A stretch of 64,000 bases of DNA, taken from NCBI GenBank assembly GCA_900551755.1, contig URXK01000001.1, positions 62,001 through 126,000 on the forward strand. Reading direction: 5' to 3'. Under the pieces are notes generated by a model that searched no databases, was not told where the DNA came from, and worked only from the letters and a program-made list of their open reading frames with translations. The stretch is from an uncultured Eubacterium sp. GTDB taxonomy: Bacteria > Bacillota > Clostridia > Lachnospirales > CAG-274. Shown here in pieces: positions 46,447-57,446 of this stretch (positions are counted from its first letter, which is position 1; every line of letters starts with the position of its first letter). Made by a program: the position numbers and the translations under genes.

Positions 46447-48036
46447 ATGGAAAAAAGAAGAAAAATTACTTGGTTCACACAGTTTGCTTATGGCTGTGGT
46501 AACCTCTTAGGTAGTGGCCCTCTTGCTATCACAAGTGCTTGGTTACTTATCTACTTGACAACTGTGTGTCAGATGGATCCAGTTAAGGCTGGTACAATCG
46601 TTGGTCTTCCAACACTTTTCGATGTTATCTTAAACCCTGTTATGGGTTACATCACTGACAACTTCTACAAGACTGCTATCGGTAGAAAGTTTGGTCGTAG
46701 AAGATTCTTTATTTTAATTGGTATTCCACTTATGTTGGTTTATCCATTAATGTGGTACCCAACTACTAGTTTCTGGTATCACTTACTTACATTCCTTGCA
46801 TTTGAGTTAATTTACACAAGTGTAATGATTCCTTACGAAACACTTGCTGTTGAAATGACAAGTGATTTCAATATGAGAACTTACCTTACTGGTTCTAAGG
46901 CTGCTATGGGTAAGATTGCAAACTTCCTTGCATCTGCTATCCCTGCTTTATTCTTCTCAATTTATGGTGAGTCAAATGATGACTGGAAACCTTATGTATT
47001 CACAGCTTGTACTTACTGTGCAATTATGATGATTTCTCTCCTTTTACTCTACCTTAACTCTTGGGAAAGAAGACCTGAATTTGTTAAGACTGAAAACACA
47101 ACAGGTTTAGGCGAAGGTCTTAAGAAGTTATTTGTTGATAACTTATCAACTCTTAAGGTTAAGACATTTAGACATCACTTAGGTATGTACCTTTTCGGTT
47201 TTGGTGCTGAATGGTTATTCGCATCTACATTTACATACTTCGTAGTTTATGCTTTACACAATCAGAAGGCATTTGCTGCTGAAATGAACAGTATGTCTGC
47301 TATTTTACAGTTAATCTCTACATTTGTTTGTATGGCAGCTGTAGCTAAGATGGGCTTCAAGAAGCCTTACATCGCTGCTTTAGGCGTTGTTATTGTAGCC
47401 GTATTAGGTTATGTATTTACTGCATTCTTTGGTTATCACGAAGCAGTACCTCTTATTATCATCATCACTGCAGTATTCGGTTTAGGTACTGGTGCTGTTT
47501 ACTACATCCCATGGAGTACATATACATTTATGGCCGATGTTGATGAAGTTGTTACCGACCGTAGAAGAGAAGGTGTTTACGCTGGTGCTATGACTATGGC
47601 TGGTAAGTTAATGAGATTCGTAGTTGTTCAGTCTTTAGGTTTCATCCTTGCAGCTAACGGCTTCGATAAGAAGGCTGATACTCAGCCAGAGTCAGCTATT
47701 ATGGCTATTATCCTTGTATTATTAATCGGTGTTTGTGGTCTTGCAATTATTGGTATCTACTTCACTATTAGAATGAAGCTTGACCATAAGACTCACCAGA
47801 TTATCATTGATGAGGTTCAGAGAATTCATAATGGTGGTAAGATGGAAGATGTTGACCCACAGGTTAAGAAGGTTTGTGAAGCTCTTACTGGTTTCAAGTA
47901 TGAAGAGTGTTTCGGTAACAACAAGGTTGGTTACCACCCAGACGAAAACTACTTTACACCTAAGAACATTGGTATCGTTATTTTATTCATCGTTATCATC
48001 GTTGTATTATTCACAAAGATGTATGGTCTTTGGTAG
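46447..48036 (+). CDS. GPH-family (MelB-like) sodium/proton symporter
   Basis: A 529-residue membrane protein with about 12 helices and the MelB-family pattern GLPTLFDVILNPVMGYITDNF and GRKFGRRRFFILIG near residues 40-90. Known members import glycosides, sugar acids or similar. It lies between ilvC and cimA, an unusual partner for amino-acid genes, and its substrate is unknown. ATG 46447 is 8 nt after GGAGG; the ATG at 46432 is rejected because the ribosome binding site lies inside it. Confidence 0.85.
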   Translation: MEKRRKITWFTQFAYGCGNLLGSGPLAITSAWLLIYLTTVCQMDPVKAGTIVGLPTLFDVILNPVMGYITDNFYKTAIGRKFGRRRFFILIGIPLMLVYPLMWYPTTSFWYHLLTFLAFELIYTSVMIPYETLAVEMTSDFNMRTYLTGSKAAMGKIANFLASAIPALFFSIYGESNDDWKPYVFTACTYCAIMMISLLLLYLNSWERRPEFVKTENTTGLGEGLKKLFVDNLSTLKVKTFRHHLGMYLFGFGAEWLFASTFTYFVVYALHNQKAFAAEMNSMSAILQLISTFVCMAAVAKMGFKKPYIAALGVVIVAVLGYVFTAFFGYHEAVPLIIIITAVFGLGTGAVYYIPWSTYTFMADVDEVVTDRRREGVYAGAMTMAGKLMRFVVVQSLGFILAANGFDKKADTQPESAIMAIILVLLIGVCGLAIIGIYFTIRMKLDHKTHQIIIDEVQRIHNGGKMEDVDPQVKKVCEALTGFKYEECFGNNKVGYHPDENYFTPKNIGIVILFIVIIVVLFTKMYGLW

Positions 48037-48121
48037 GATATAAACTTTAATAGTTTTATACTTTATTTTTTACTGCTGCATCACTTCGTGGTGCAGCAAT
48101 AATTTTAAAAGGAGGCAAATT

Positions 48122-49711
48122 GTGGGAAAGGTGACCATTTTTGACTCTACATTAAGAGATGGAGCACAGGCTGAGGGTGTATCTTTTAGTGTAGAGGACA
48201 AAATCAAAATAGTTAAGGCACTTGATGAACTTGGTGTGGGCTATGTTGAGGCTGGTAATCCTGGTTCTAATCCTAAGGATTTAGAGTTTTTTGAAAGAAT
48301 ACAGCAGGAAAAGCTTATAAACACTAAAGTTGCTGCCTTTGGAAGTACAAGAAGAAGAGGCATTTCACCCTCAGATGATGGAAATGTTCAGGCTTTGTTA
48401 GGAGCAGGGGTTGACACTGTTTCCATATTTGGAAAGTCTTGGGATTTTCACGTGACAGATATAATCAATGCAACTCTTCAAGAAAATATTGAAATGATTT
48501 ATGACACTATTCTTTATCTTAAGGAACAAGGTAAGGAAGTAGTTTTTGATGCAGAGCATTTTTATGATGGGTATAAGAACAATGTTGACTATGCAATGAA
48601 AACCCTTGATGCTGCTGTACAAGCTGGGGCTGACTGCCTATGTCTATGTGACACTAATGGTGGTACTTTCCCAGATGAGATTTATGAAATAACTAAGGCT
48701 GTTGTTAAAAAATATGAAGTTGTTGTTGGTGTTCACGCTCACAATGATTGTGGTATGGCTGTTGCTAACACTATTATGGCTGTTAAGGCTGGTGCTAGAC
48801 ATATTCAAGGAACAATGACAGGATTTGGTGAAAGATGTGGCAATACTAATCTTTCTGCTGTAATTCCAAATTTACAGCTAAAAAGAGATTATCAATGTAT
48901 TCCTAATGAAAATATGACAAAATTGACTCATATTTCAAGGGAAGTTAGTGAAATTGCTAATCTTAAATTAGATGAAAGAACTCCTTATGTTGGCAAAACA
49001 GCTTTTGCACATAAAGGCGGTATGCACGTAGATGGAGTTTGCAAAAATAGTAAGAGCTTTGAACACATTGACCCAACACTTGTTGGTAATGAACGAAAGT
49101 TCCTTACAAGTGAGGTTGCTGGCAGAACTACTATTCTTTCTATGATACAAAAAATAGCACCTAATATTGAAAAGAATTCACCAGAAACAACAAAGATAAT
49201 TGATAGACTTAAGGCTCTTGAGTACGAAGGTTATCAATTTGAAGGTGCTGAGGGTGGTTTTGAACTTGTTATAAGAAAAGAGCTTGGAAAGTATAAACCA
49301 TTTTTTGAGCTAGAAACTTTTAAAATAATAGGTGAACACCCAGAAACAAGTAAAAATCAAACAGCAACAGCTATGATTAAAATATCTGTTGATGGTAAAA
49401 AAGAAATTACAGCAGCAGAAGGTGAAGGTCCTGTTAATGCTCTTGATAAAGCATTAAGAAAGGCTCTTGAGGTATTTTATCCTGACCTATCAGATGTTCA
49501 CTTGACTGATTATAAGGTAAGAGTTCTTGATAGTAATTCTGCTACTGCATCTAAGGTAAGAGTTCTTATAGAATCTTCTGATGGCAAAGATAGCTGGACA
49601 ACTGTTGGTGTATCTAAGGATATAATAGAAGCCAGCTGGATAGCTCTTGTTGATTCTATTGAATATAAGTTAATAAAAGATATTGAAAAAAAGTTTAGAC
49701 AATTTTTATAA
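48122..49711 (+). CDS. cimA: (R)-citramalate synthase
   Basis: A 529-residue enzyme of the isopropylmalate-synthase family that condenses pyruvate with acetyl-CoA, giving a threonine-independent route to isoleucine. DSTLRDGAQAEGVSFSVEDK and GVHAHNDCGMAVANT are typical of the long CimA type (about 530 residues) rather than LeuA, with a C-terminal LeuA-like allosteric domain from ~390. The start is GTG at 48122, 6 nt after AAGGAGG. It leads directly into leuC-leuD-leuB, which act on citramalate as well as on isopropylmalate. Confidence 0.9.
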   Translation: MGKVTIFDSTLRDGAQAEGVSFSVEDKIKIVKALDELGVGYVEAGNPGSNPKDLEFFERIQQEKLINTKVAAFGSTRRRGISPSDDGNVQALLGAGVDTVSIFGKSWDFHVTDIINATLQENIEMIYDTILYLKEQGKEVVFDAEHFYDGYKNNVDYAMKTLDAAVQAGADCLCLCDTNGGTFPDEIYEITKAVVKKYEVVVGVHAHNDCGMAVANTIMAVKAGARHIQGTMTGFGERCGNTNLSAVIPNLQLKRDYQCIPNENMTKLTHISREVSEIANLKLDERTPYVGKTAFAHKGGMHVDGVCKNSKSFEHIDPTLVGNERKFLTSEVAGRTTILSMIQKIAPNIEKNSPETTKIIDRLKALEYEGYQFEGAEGGFELVIRKELGKYKPFFELETFKIIGEHPETSKNQTATAMIKISVDGKKEITAAEGEGPVNALDKALRKALEVFYPDLSDVHLTDYKVRVLDSNSATASKVRVLIESSDGKDSWTTVGVSKDIIEASWIALVDSIEYKLIKDIEKKFRQFL

Positions 49712-49763
49712 AATCGCGGTAAAACCGCTACAATAAATTGATTTATCTAGGAGGACTAAAACT

Positions 49764-51023
49764 ATGGGTATGACTATGACTCAAAAAATTTTAGCAGCTC
49801 ACGCAGGTCTTGAGTCTGTTAAGGCTGGTCAGCTTATTGAAGCTAAGCTTGACCTTGTACTTGGTAATGATGTAACAACTCCTGTTGCTATTGATGCCTT
49901 TAACAAAATTGGTATTGATAAGGTGTTTGATAAGAATAAGGTAGCTATTGTACCTGACCACTTTACACCTAACAAGGATATTAAGTCAGCTGAACATTGT
50001 AAATGTGTTAGAGAGTTTGCTCACGATAAGGCAGTTAAGAACTACTTTGAAGTAGGTCAGATGGGTATTGAGCATTGTTTAATTCCAGAGGCTGGTCTTG
50101 CTGTTCCTGGTGATGTTATTATTGGTGCTGACTCACACACTTGTACATACGGTGCTTTAGGTGCATTCTCAACTGGTGTTGGTTCAACAGATATGGCTGT
50201 TGGTATGGCTAGAGGCGTTGCTTGGTTTAAGGTTCCAAGTGCTTTAAAGTTTGTTTTAAAGAATAAGCCAGCTAAGTGGGTAAGTGGTAAGGATATTATC
50301 CTCCATATTATTGGTATGATTGGTGTTGACGGTGCTTTATATAAGTCAATGGAATTTGCTGGTGATGGTCTTCAGTATCTTTCAATGGACGACAGATTTA
50401 CTATTGCTAATATGGCTATTGAAGCTGGTGGCAAGAATGGTATCTTCCCTGTTGATGAAAAGACTCTTGAATATGTTAAGGAACATTCTCAGAAGACTCC
50501 AGCTGTATTTGAAGCTGATGAAGATGCAGTTTATGATGCAGTTTATGAAATTGACTTATCAACATTAAGACCTACAGTTGCATTCCCTCACTTACCAGAA
50601 AACACTAAGACTGTTGATGAAGCAAAGGGTCTTGAAATGGACCAGGTTGTTATTGGTTCTTGTACAAATGGTAGAATAAGTGATATGAGAGCTGCTGCTG
50701 AAATCTTAAAGGGTAAAAAGATTAATCCTAAGTTAAGAGTTATTATTCTTCCTGGTACTCAGAAGGTTTGGTTACAGTGTGTAGAAGAAGGCCTTGCTAA
50801 GATTTTTGTTGAAGCTGGTTGTGTATTCTCAACTCCAACTTGTGGTCCTTGTCTTGGTGGTCATATGGGTATTCTTGCTAAGGGCGAGAGAGCTTTATCT
50901 ACTACTAACAGAAACTTTATTGGTCGTATGGGTCACCCAGAGTCAGAGGTTTACCTTTGCTCTCCAGCTGTAGCTGCTGCATCTGCTATTACAGGTGTTA
51001 TTACTGACCCAGCAGAAGTTTAA
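49764..51023 (+). CDS. leuC: 3-isopropylmalate/(R)-citramalate dehydratase, large subunit
   Basis: A 419-residue aconitase-family [4Fe-4S] subunit of the two-subunit prokaryotic type. The cluster ligands appear as SCTNGRISD and PTCGPCLGG near residues 295-360. The small subunit leuD follows 35 nt downstream. Since cimA precedes it, the pair probably handles citramalate, though leucine synthesis is possible too. AGGAGG precedes the ATG. Confidence 0.95.
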   Translation: MGMTMTQKILAAHAGLESVKAGQLIEAKLDLVLGNDVTTPVAIDAFNKIGIDKVFDKNKVAIVPDHFTPNKDIKSAEHCKCVREFAHDKAVKNYFEVGQMGIEHCLIPEAGLAVPGDVIIGADSHTCTYGALGAFSTGVGSTDMAVGMARGVAWFKVPSALKFVLKNKPAKWVSGKDIILHIIGMIGVDGALYKSMEFAGDGLQYLSMDDRFTIANMAIEAGGKNGIFPVDEKTLEYVKEHSQKTPAVFEADEDAVYDAVYEIDLSTLRPTVAFPHLPENTKTVDEAKGLEMDQVVIGSCTNGRISDMRAAAEILKGKKINPKLRVIILPGTQKVWLQCVEEGLAKIFVEAGCVFSTPTCGPCLGGHMGILAKGERALSTTNRNFIGRMGHPESEVYLCSPAVAAASAITGVITDPAEV

Positions 51024-51058
51024 TAAATTAAAAAAATTGATTTTTAGGAGGATATATT

Positions 51059-51562
51059 ATGAACGCTTGTGGTAAGGTTTTTAAATATGGCGATAACATT
51101 GATACTGATGTTATTATTCCAGCTAGATATTTGAATTCATCTGACCCTAAGGAGCTTGCAAAGCACTGTATGGAAGATGCTATTCATTCAACTGTTAAGT
51201 TTGTTGACAATGTTAAGGAAGGCGACATTATTGTTGCTGAAAAGAACTTTGGTTGTGGTTCTTCAAGAGAACACGCACCAATTGCTATTAAGGCTAGTGG
51301 CGTTTCTTGCGTAATTGCTAAGACTTTTGCTAGAATTTTCTACAGAAATGCTATTAACATTGGTTTACCTATTCTTGAATGTGATGAGGCTGCTGAAAAG
51401 ATTGAAATGGGCGACGAGGTTGAGGTAGATTTTAACACTGGTGTTATTACTAACAAGACTAAGAACGAAACTTATCAGGCTGAGCCATTCCCTGAGTTTA
51501 TGCAGGAAATGTTTAAGGTTGGCGGCTTAATTGAGCAGACTAAGGTAAAGTTAGGTTTATAA
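51059..51562 (+). CDS. leuD: 3-isopropylmalate/(R)-citramalate dehydratase, small subunit
   Basis: A 167-residue swivelling-domain subunit. [17 protein letters not shown] near the start and [12 protein letters not shown] (residues ~62-73) are characteristic. AGGAGG precedes the ATG. It is encoded between leuC and leuB. Confidence 0.95.
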   Translation: MNACGKVFKYGDNIDTDVIIPARYLNSSDPKELAKHCMEDAIHSTVKFVDNVKEGDIIVAEKNFGCGSSREHAPIAIKASGVSCVIAKTFARIFYRNAINIGLPILECDEAAEKIEMGDEVEVDFNTGVITNKTKNETYQAEPFPEFMQEMFKVGGLIEQTKVKLGL

Positions 51563-51600
51563 TTTAATATTTTAAATATTTTTGAAAAGAGGTTTTTTTA

Positions 51601-52671
51601 ATGAATTTTAAGATTGCTGTAGTTGCTGGTGACGGTATCGGCCCAGAAGTAATGGAACAAAATATAAATGTATTAAATGCTGTAGGCGAAAAGTTTGGTC
51701 ATACATTTGAATATACACATGTATTAGCTGGTGGTTGTGCTATTGATAAGTTTGGCGAGCCACTTCCACAGGAAACTATTGATATTTGTAAGGCTAGCGA
51801 CTCTGTACTTCTTGGTGCAGTTGGTGGTTGGCAGTGGGATACTCTTCCTGGTGACAAGAGACCTGAAAGAGCTTTACTTGGCTTAAGAGGTGCTTTAGGC
51901 TTATATGCTAACTTAAGACCTGCAACTTTACACGATGCTTTAAAGGACGCTTGCCCATTAAAGCCAGAGCTTGTTAAAGACGGCGTAGATATTATGGTTG
52001 TTAGAGAGCTTACTGGTGGTATGTACTTTGGCGAAAAGGGCAGAAAGCAGACTGATATGGGTGAGGCTGCTTATGATATTGAGCAGTATTCAGTTAAGGA
52101 AGTTGAAAGAATTGCAAGAACAGCTTTTGAAATTGCTAGAAAGAGAAATAAGCACGTTACAAATGTAGATAAGCAGAATGTTCTTGAGTCATCAAGACTT
52201 TGGAGAAGTGTTGTTCTTGAAGTTGCTAAAGATTATCCTGATGTTGAACTTGACCACTTATATGTAGATAACGCATCAATGCAGTTAATTATGAGACCAA
52301 CTACATTTGATGTTATTGTAACTGGTAACATCTTTGGTGATATTTTATCTGATGAGGCTTCTCAGATGACTGGTTCAATTGGTATGCTTCCATCTGCTAG
52401 TTTAGGTGAAGGTACTCTTGGTATGTACGAGCCAGTTCACGGTTCTGCTCCTGATATTGCAGGCAAGGATATTGCTAACCCTATTGCTACTATTCTTTCT
52501 GGTGCTATGATGTTAAAGTATAGCTTTGGTTTACAGGAAGAAGCTAAGTGTATCGAAGATGCTGTAACTAAGGTTCTTAATGCTGGTTACAGAACTGGTG
52601 ATATTATGAGCGAAGGTATGAAGCAGGTTGGTTGTAAGGAAATGGGCAAACTTGTTATTGAAAATCTTTAA
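51601..52671 (+). CDS. leuB: 3-isopropylmalate dehydrogenase
   Basis: A 356-residue NAD-dependent decarboxylating dehydrogenase. [13 protein letters not shown] at the N-terminus, [11 protein letters not shown] and the NAD-binding [14 protein letters not shown] motif identify it. It can oxidise erythro-3-methylmalate in the citramalate route as well as isopropylmalate. AAGAGG precedes the ATG at 51601, and a terminator follows. Confidence 0.95.
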   Translation: MNFKIAVVAGDGIGPEVMEQNINVLNAVGEKFGHTFEYTHVLAGGCAIDKFGEPLPQETIDICKASDSVLLGAVGGWQWDTLPGDKRPERALLGLRGALGLYANLRPATLHDALKDACPLKPELVKDGVDIMVVRELTGGMYFGEKGRKQTDMGEAAYDIEQYSVKEVERIARTAFEIARKRNKHVTNVDKQNVLESSRLWRSVVLEVAKDYPDVELDHLYVDNASMQLIMRPTTFDVIVTGNIFGDILSDEASQMTGSIGMLPSASLGEGTLGMYEPVHGSAPDIAGKDIANPIATILSGAMMLKYSFGLQEEAKCIEDAVTKVLNAGYRTGDIMSEGMKQVGCKEMGKLVIENL

Positions 52672-52695
52672 TATTTGTTTAAATATGGCTTAGTG

Positions 52696-52730
52696 TAAGG
52701 GTGGGGGTTTACTCCACCCTTATGTTTTTT
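52696..52730 (+). terminator. Terminator after leuB
   Basis: TAAGGGTGG and CCACCCTTA form a 9-bp stem, followed by G and T6. Confidence 0.85.
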
Positions 52731-52792
52731 ATAGAAAAAGGCTAGATTAATTTGTAATAGTAGTAGTTTTTTGTAAGTAAAGGGGTATACTT

Positions 52793-53611
52793 ATGTTAAA
52801 TAGCTGCAAAACAAAATATCCAATTTTGATGGTACACGGTATGGGTTTTAGGGATAGAAAATACTTTAACTATTGGGGAAGAATTCCTAAAATCTTAAAA
52901 GAAAATGGTGCTGATATTTATTATGGACATCAAGATAGTAATGGTTCAATAGAAACTAATGCTTATGTTCTTAAAGATACTGTTGTGGATATTTTAAATG
53001 AAACAAAAGCTGATAAAGTTAATATTATTGCTCATTCTAAAGGTGGTCTTGATGCAAGATATATGATTTCTAGTCTTGGTATGGCTGAATATGTTGCAAG
53101 CCTTTCAACAATAAGTACGCCTCATAATGGCTCAATTACAATGGATAATATTTTAAAATTACCTAATATATTAATAAAAATTGGAGCAAAACTAGCCGAT
53201 GTTTGGTTTAAAATTTTAGGAGATGAAAATCCAGATACATATAAGGTAATAAATCAGTTTACTACTATTTCGACTAAAAAATTTAATGAAAATAATAAAG
53301 ATTGTAGTAATGTTTATTACCAAAGTTTTGCTTTTGTTATGAAAAGTCCATTAAGTGATTTTCTTATGTTTTTACCTAATATTGTTGTTAGCTTGTTTGA
53401 AGGGGAAAATGACGGCTTACTTGCTCCTAGAGCTACAAAGTGGACTAATTTTAGAGGAATTTATAGAGGCAATAGCAAAAGAGGCATCTCTCATTTAGAT
53501 GAGGTTGATTTAAGACGACATAAATTGTCATCACAAAGAGGAAATGGTGTATCTGATATTACAGATATTTACAAAAGTATTGTTGAAGAATTAAGGGAAA
53601 TGGGATATTAG
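52793..53611 (+). CDS. Lipase/esterase-like alpha/beta hydrolase
   Basis: A 272-residue protein of the triacylglycerol-lipase-like family. PILMVHGMGFRD (residues ~10-21) forms the oxyanion region, and the nucleophile elbow is AHSKGGLDARYM (~82-93) with ISTPHNGS after it. No signal peptide is evident, so the enzyme seems cytoplasmic. It sits between two amino-acid gene groups but follows the leuB terminator and precedes the ilvD promoter, so it is probably a separate unit. Confidence 0.8.
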   Translation: MLNSCKTKYPILMVHGMGFRDRKYFNYWGRIPKILKENGADIYYGHQDSNGSIETNAYVLKDTVVDILNETKADKVNIIAHSKGGLDARYMISSLGMAEYVASLSTISTPHNGSITMDNILKLPNILIKIGAKLADVWFKILGDENPDTYKVINQFTTISTKKFNENNKDCSNVYYQSFAFVMKSPLSDFLMFLPNIVVSLFEGENDGLLAPRATKWTNFRGIYRGNSKRGISHLDEVDLRRHKLSSQRGNGVSDITDIYKSIVEELREMGY

Positions 53612-53753
53612 CTGGTATTTTGCAATAGAAAATTGTTTTCATATTTGTAATTTATTAATATTTGTAAATGAATACTTATCTCTATTAACAATAGGGGTAT
53701 AAAATGAATTAGTTAAAAAATAAATATTAATTTTATTAACAGCTATATAGTTG

Positions 53754-53782
53754 TTGACGAAATCGGATTTTTGTTGTATCCT
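53754..53782 (+). promoter_or_regulatory. Sigma-A promoter of ilvD-ilvB
   Basis: TTGACG (53754-53759) and TATCCT (53777-53782) are spaced by 17 bp. The predicted leader of about 115 nt ends in a small TCGCC/GGCGA hairpin before the AAGGAGG of ilvD. No T-box was seen here. Confidence 0.6.
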
Positions 53783-53902
53783 AGAATAACAGTCTATTAA
53801 AATCGAAATATAAGATTGTTACTATATATTTAAGCTAAAATTTAAAATAAAGTTGAGATATATGTCGCCTATAGGCGAAGTAAATAAGGAGGAAATATTA
53901 AA

Positions 53903-55561
53903 ATGATAAGTGACAGAGTAAAAAAAGGTCCAGATAAGACACCTCACCGTTCTTTATTTAAGGCAATGGGTTATACAGATGAGGAATTATCAAAGCCATT
54001 AATTGGTGTTGTTAATGCACAGAATGAAATTATACCAGGTCATATTCACCTTGATAATATTGCAAAGGCTGTTAAGGCTGGTATCCTTGCAGCAGGTGGT
54101 ACTCCTATTGAAGTACCTGCTATTGGTGTTTGTGACGGTATTGCAATGGGTCATATTGGTATGCACTATTCTCTCCCAACAAGAGAATTAATTGCAGACT
54201 CTATTGAATGTCAGGCAACAGCTCACGCATTTGACGGTCTTGTACTTATTCCTAACTGTGATAAGATTGTTCCTGGTATGCTTATGGCTGCTGCTAGATT
54301 AAATATTCCAGCTATTGTATGTTCAGGTGGTCCAATGCTTGCAGGTCGTAAGGGTTGCGAAAAGCTTTCTCTTTCTAAGACTTTTGAAGCTGTTGGTGCT
54401 TATGAGGCTGGCTTAATTGATGATGCTGAATTAAAGCAGTTTGAAAACAAGTCTTGCCCAAGCTGTGGTTCTTGTTCAGGTATGTACACAGCTAACTCTA
54501 TGAACTGTTTATCAGAAGTTATTGGTATGGCTTTACCAGGTAATGGTACAATTCCTGCTGTTTATGGTGATAGAATTGGTCTTGCTAAGCACGCAGGTAT
54601 GCAGATTATGAAGCTTGTTGAAAACAATGTTAAGCCTAGAGATATTATGAATGAAAAGGCATTTAGAAATGCTCTTACTATGGATATGGCTCTTGGTTGT
54701 TCAACTAACTCAATGCTTCACCTTCCAGCTATTGCTCACGAGGCAGGTGTTGAATTAAATCTTGATATGGCTAATGAAATTAGCTCAAAGACACCTAACC
54801 TTTGCCATTTAGCTCCAGCTGGTTCTAATTATATTGAAGAATTAAATGAAGTTGGTGGTATTCCTGCTGTTATGAAGGAAATTAGTAAACTTGGTTTACT
54901 TCAGCTTGATAATCCAACTGTAACATTAAAGACTGTTGGCGAAAATATTGCTGACAAGAATGGTGCTGATGGTACTATTATTAGAACTGTTGAAAATCCA
55001 TATTCAACAACTGGTGGTATTGCTGTATTAAGAGGTAACATTGCTCCAGACGGTTGTGTTGTTAAGAGAAGTGCTGTTGCTCCAGAAATGCTTAAGCACA
55101 CTGGTCCTGCTAGAGTATTTAATTCAGAAGAAGATGCTATTGCAGCTATTTTCGGTGGCAAGATTGTTAAGGGTGATGTTGTTGTTATTGTTTACGAAGG
55201 TCCTAAGGGTGGCCCTGGTATGAGAGAAATGCTTTCTCCAACTTCAGCTTTAGCTGGTATGAAGCTTGACAAAGATGTTGCTCTTATTACAGATGGTCGT
55301 TTCTCAGGTGCATCAAGAGGTGCTAGTATTGGTCACGTTTCTCCAGAGGCTGCTTCTGGTGGTAACATTGGTCTTGTTAGAGAAGGCGACATTATCGACA
55401 TTGATATAAATGGTGGTAAGATTAATGTTCAGGTAAGTGATGAAGAACTTGCTGAAAGAAGAAAGAATTGGGTTATTCCTGAGCCTAAGATTAAGACAGG
55501 TTACCTTGCTAGATATGCTAAACTTGTAAGTTCAGCTGACAAGGGTGCTGTATTAAGTTAA
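53903..55561 (+). CDS. ilvD: Dihydroxy-acid dehydratase
   Basis: A 552-residue Fe-S dehydratase of branched-chain amino acid synthesis. [12 protein letters not shown] and [18 protein letters not shown] carry the cluster cysteines, and GRFSGASRG near residue 470 is another signature. The length is normal. AAGGAGG precedes the ATG. ilvB follows 24 nt after. Confidence 0.97.
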   Translation: MISDRVKKGPDKTPHRSLFKAMGYTDEELSKPLIGVVNAQNEIIPGHIHLDNIAKAVKAGILAAGGTPIEVPAIGVCDGIAMGHIGMHYSLPTRELIADSIECQATAHAFDGLVLIPNCDKIVPGMLMAAARLNIPAIVCSGGPMLAGRKGCEKLSLSKTFEAVGAYEAGLIDDAELKQFENKSCPSCGSCSGMYTANSMNCLSEVIGMALPGNGTIPAVYGDRIGLAKHAGMQIMKLVENNVKPRDIMNEKAFRNALTMDMALGCSTNSMLHLPAIAHEAGVELNLDMANEISSKTPNLCHLAPAGSNYIEELNEVGGIPAVMKEISKLGLLQLDNPTVTLKTVGENIADKNGADGTIIRTVENPYSTTGGIAVLRGNIAPDGCVVKRSAVAPEMLKHTGPARVFNSEEDAIAAIFGGKIVKGDVVVIVYEGPKGGPGMREMLSPTSALAGMKLDKDVALITDGRFSGASRGASIGHVSPEAASGGNIGLVREGDIIDIDINGGKINVQVSDEELAERRKNWVIPEPKIKTGYLARYAKLVSSADKGAVLS

Positions 55562-55585
55562 TATATTTTAAGAGGGAGGATAATT

Positions 55586-57277
55586 ATGTTATTAAACGGT
55601 TCTGAAATTTTGGTTGAATGCCTTAAGGAGCAGGGCGTTGATACTGTATTTGGTTATCCCGGAGGTGCTGTTTTAAATATATATGATGCTTTATATAAGC
55701 ATCAGAATGAAATCAAGCATTATCTTACATCTCACGAGCAGGGTGCTGCTCACGCTGCTGATGGTTATGCCAGAGCAACTGGTAAGGTTGGTGTTTGTAT
55801 TGCAACAAGTGGTCCGGGTGCGTGTAACTTAGTTACTGGTATTGCAACTGCTTATATGGATAGTATTCCTATGGTTGCTATTACTGGTAATGTATCATTG
55901 CCTTATCTTGGTAGAGATAGTTTTCAGGAAGTAGATATTACTGGTGTAACAATGCCTATTACAAAGCACAACTTTATTGTTAAGGATGTTACAAAACTTG
56001 CTGAAACTGTTAGAAAAGCTTTTTATATTGCTAAGAAGGGTCGTCCAGGTCCTGTTCTTATTGATATTACTAAGGATGTTACTGGTGCTTTGTGTGAATA
56101 CACTCCAGAAAAGCCTGCTGTTATTGAAAGAAAAACAAAGACTATTACTGATGAAGATTTAAGTGCAGCTGTTGAGCTTATTAAGTCAGCTAAAAAGCCT
56201 TTCCTTTATTGTGGTGGTGGTTGCGTTAATTCAGAGGCTACTGAAGAAATAATGAAGTTTATTGATAGTCAGGATATTCCTGTTTCTTGCTCTGCAATGG
56301 GTCTTGGTGTAGTTCCTGCCGACCACCCTAATTATACTGGTATGATTGGTATGCACGGCACTAAAACATCTAATCTTCTTGCTAACGAGTGTGATTTATT
56401 TATTGCTATGGGTGCAAGATTTAGTGATAGAGTTGCTACTAATTTTAAAACTTTTGCACCAAATGCAAAGGTTCTACACATAGATATTGACCCAGCAGAA
56501 ATTAATAAAAATATTATTACTGCTCAGTCAATTATCGGTGATGTTAATGAAATATTGAAGCGTCTTAATGATAGACTTGAAAAAACTGACCGTAAGGATT
56601 GGCTTAAGAAGGCTGATGAATACAAGGCACAGTATCCTTTAAGATATGAAGATGATGGTACTTTAAAACCTCAGTATATTATGGAAAGAATTAATGCTAT
56701 CTGTAAGGGTGAGGAAATTATTGTTACAGAAGTTGGCCAGCATCAGATGTGGGCTTGTCAGTTTATTGAAAATAAGTATCCTAGACATTTCCTTACTTCA
56801 GGTGGTTTAGGTACTATGGGCTATGGCTTAGGTGCTGCTATTGGTGCTAAAGTTGGTCAGCCTGATAAGGTTGTATTTAATATTGCTGGTGACGGTTGTT
56901 TTTATATGAATCATATTGAAATGGCTACAGCTGTTGCTAATGATGTGCCTATTATTGAAGTTGTTATTAATAACCACGTTTTAGGTATGGTTAGACAGTG
57001 GCAGGATTTATTCTATGATGCAAGATATTCACAGACTAATCTTGATAAGGCTACAGACTTTGTTAAACTTGGTGAGGCTTATAAGGCTCAAGTTTATAAT
57101 GTTACTAAGCCTGAAGAGGTTGATGATGCAATTAAGGGTGCTATTGCTTGTGGTAAGCCTGCACTTATTATTTGTGAAATTGGTAGAGATGAAAAGGTAT
57201 TCCCTATGATTCCTGCTGGTAAGGGTTGTGATGATATGATTACTCTTGATGAGTATGAGGAAATGCAACAAAATTAA
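55586..57277 (+). CDS. ilvB: Acetolactate synthase, large (catalytic) subunit
   Basis: A 563-residue ThDP enzyme forming acetolactate or acetohydroxybutyrate. GYPGGAVLNIYDAL and the catalytic Glu in SHEQGAAHAADGYARATG are near the N-terminus, and the ThDP motif GDGCFYMNHIEMATA...INN is near residues 433-460. The small subunit ilvH is separated by 10 kb and lies under a different promoter. GGGAGG precedes the ATG. Confidence 0.96.
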   Translation: MLLNGSEILVECLKEQGVDTVFGYPGGAVLNIYDALYKHQNEIKHYLTSHEQGAAHAADGYARATGKVGVCIATSGPGACNLVTGIATAYMDSIPMVAITGNVSLPYLGRDSFQEVDITGVTMPITKHNFIVKDVTKLAETVRKAFYIAKKGRPGPVLIDITKDVTGALCEYTPEKPAVIERKTKTITDEDLSAAVELIKSAKKPFLYCGGGCVNSEATEEIMKFIDSQDIPVSCSAMGLGVVPADHPNYTGMIGMHGTKTSNLLANECDLFIAMGARFSDRVATNFKTFAPNAKVLHIDIDPAEINKNIITAQSIIGDVNEILKRLNDRLEKTDRKDWLKKADEYKAQYPLRYEDDGTLKPQYIMERINAICKGEEIIVTEVGQHQMWACQFIENKYPRHFLTSGGLGTMGYGLGAAIGAKVGQPDKVVFNIAGDGCFYMNHIEMATAVANDVPIIEVVINNHVLGMVRQWQDLFYDARYSQTNLDKATDFVKLGEAYKAQVYNVTKPEEVDDAIKGAIACGKPALIICEIGRDEKVFPMIPAGKGCDDMITLDEYEEMQQN

Positions 57278-57289
57278 TACATAAAATTT

Positions 57290-57350
57290 AAGGTTGTATG
57301 GTATTGGTATTGAATGTAAATTTAGTATCAAGTGCTGTACAGCCTTTTTT
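57290..57350 (+). terminator. Terminator after ilvB
   Basis: AAGGTTGTA and TACAGCCTT pair (one G-U) across a long loop, followed by T6. Confidence 0.6.
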
Positions 57351-57446
57351 GTTTATTATTACTTTTTAAAATGGGGTGTGGATTGAAATAAAATCTATAT
57401 TATGTTATAATATAAACTATATTTTGTGCGTAAATAGGAGAAAATA

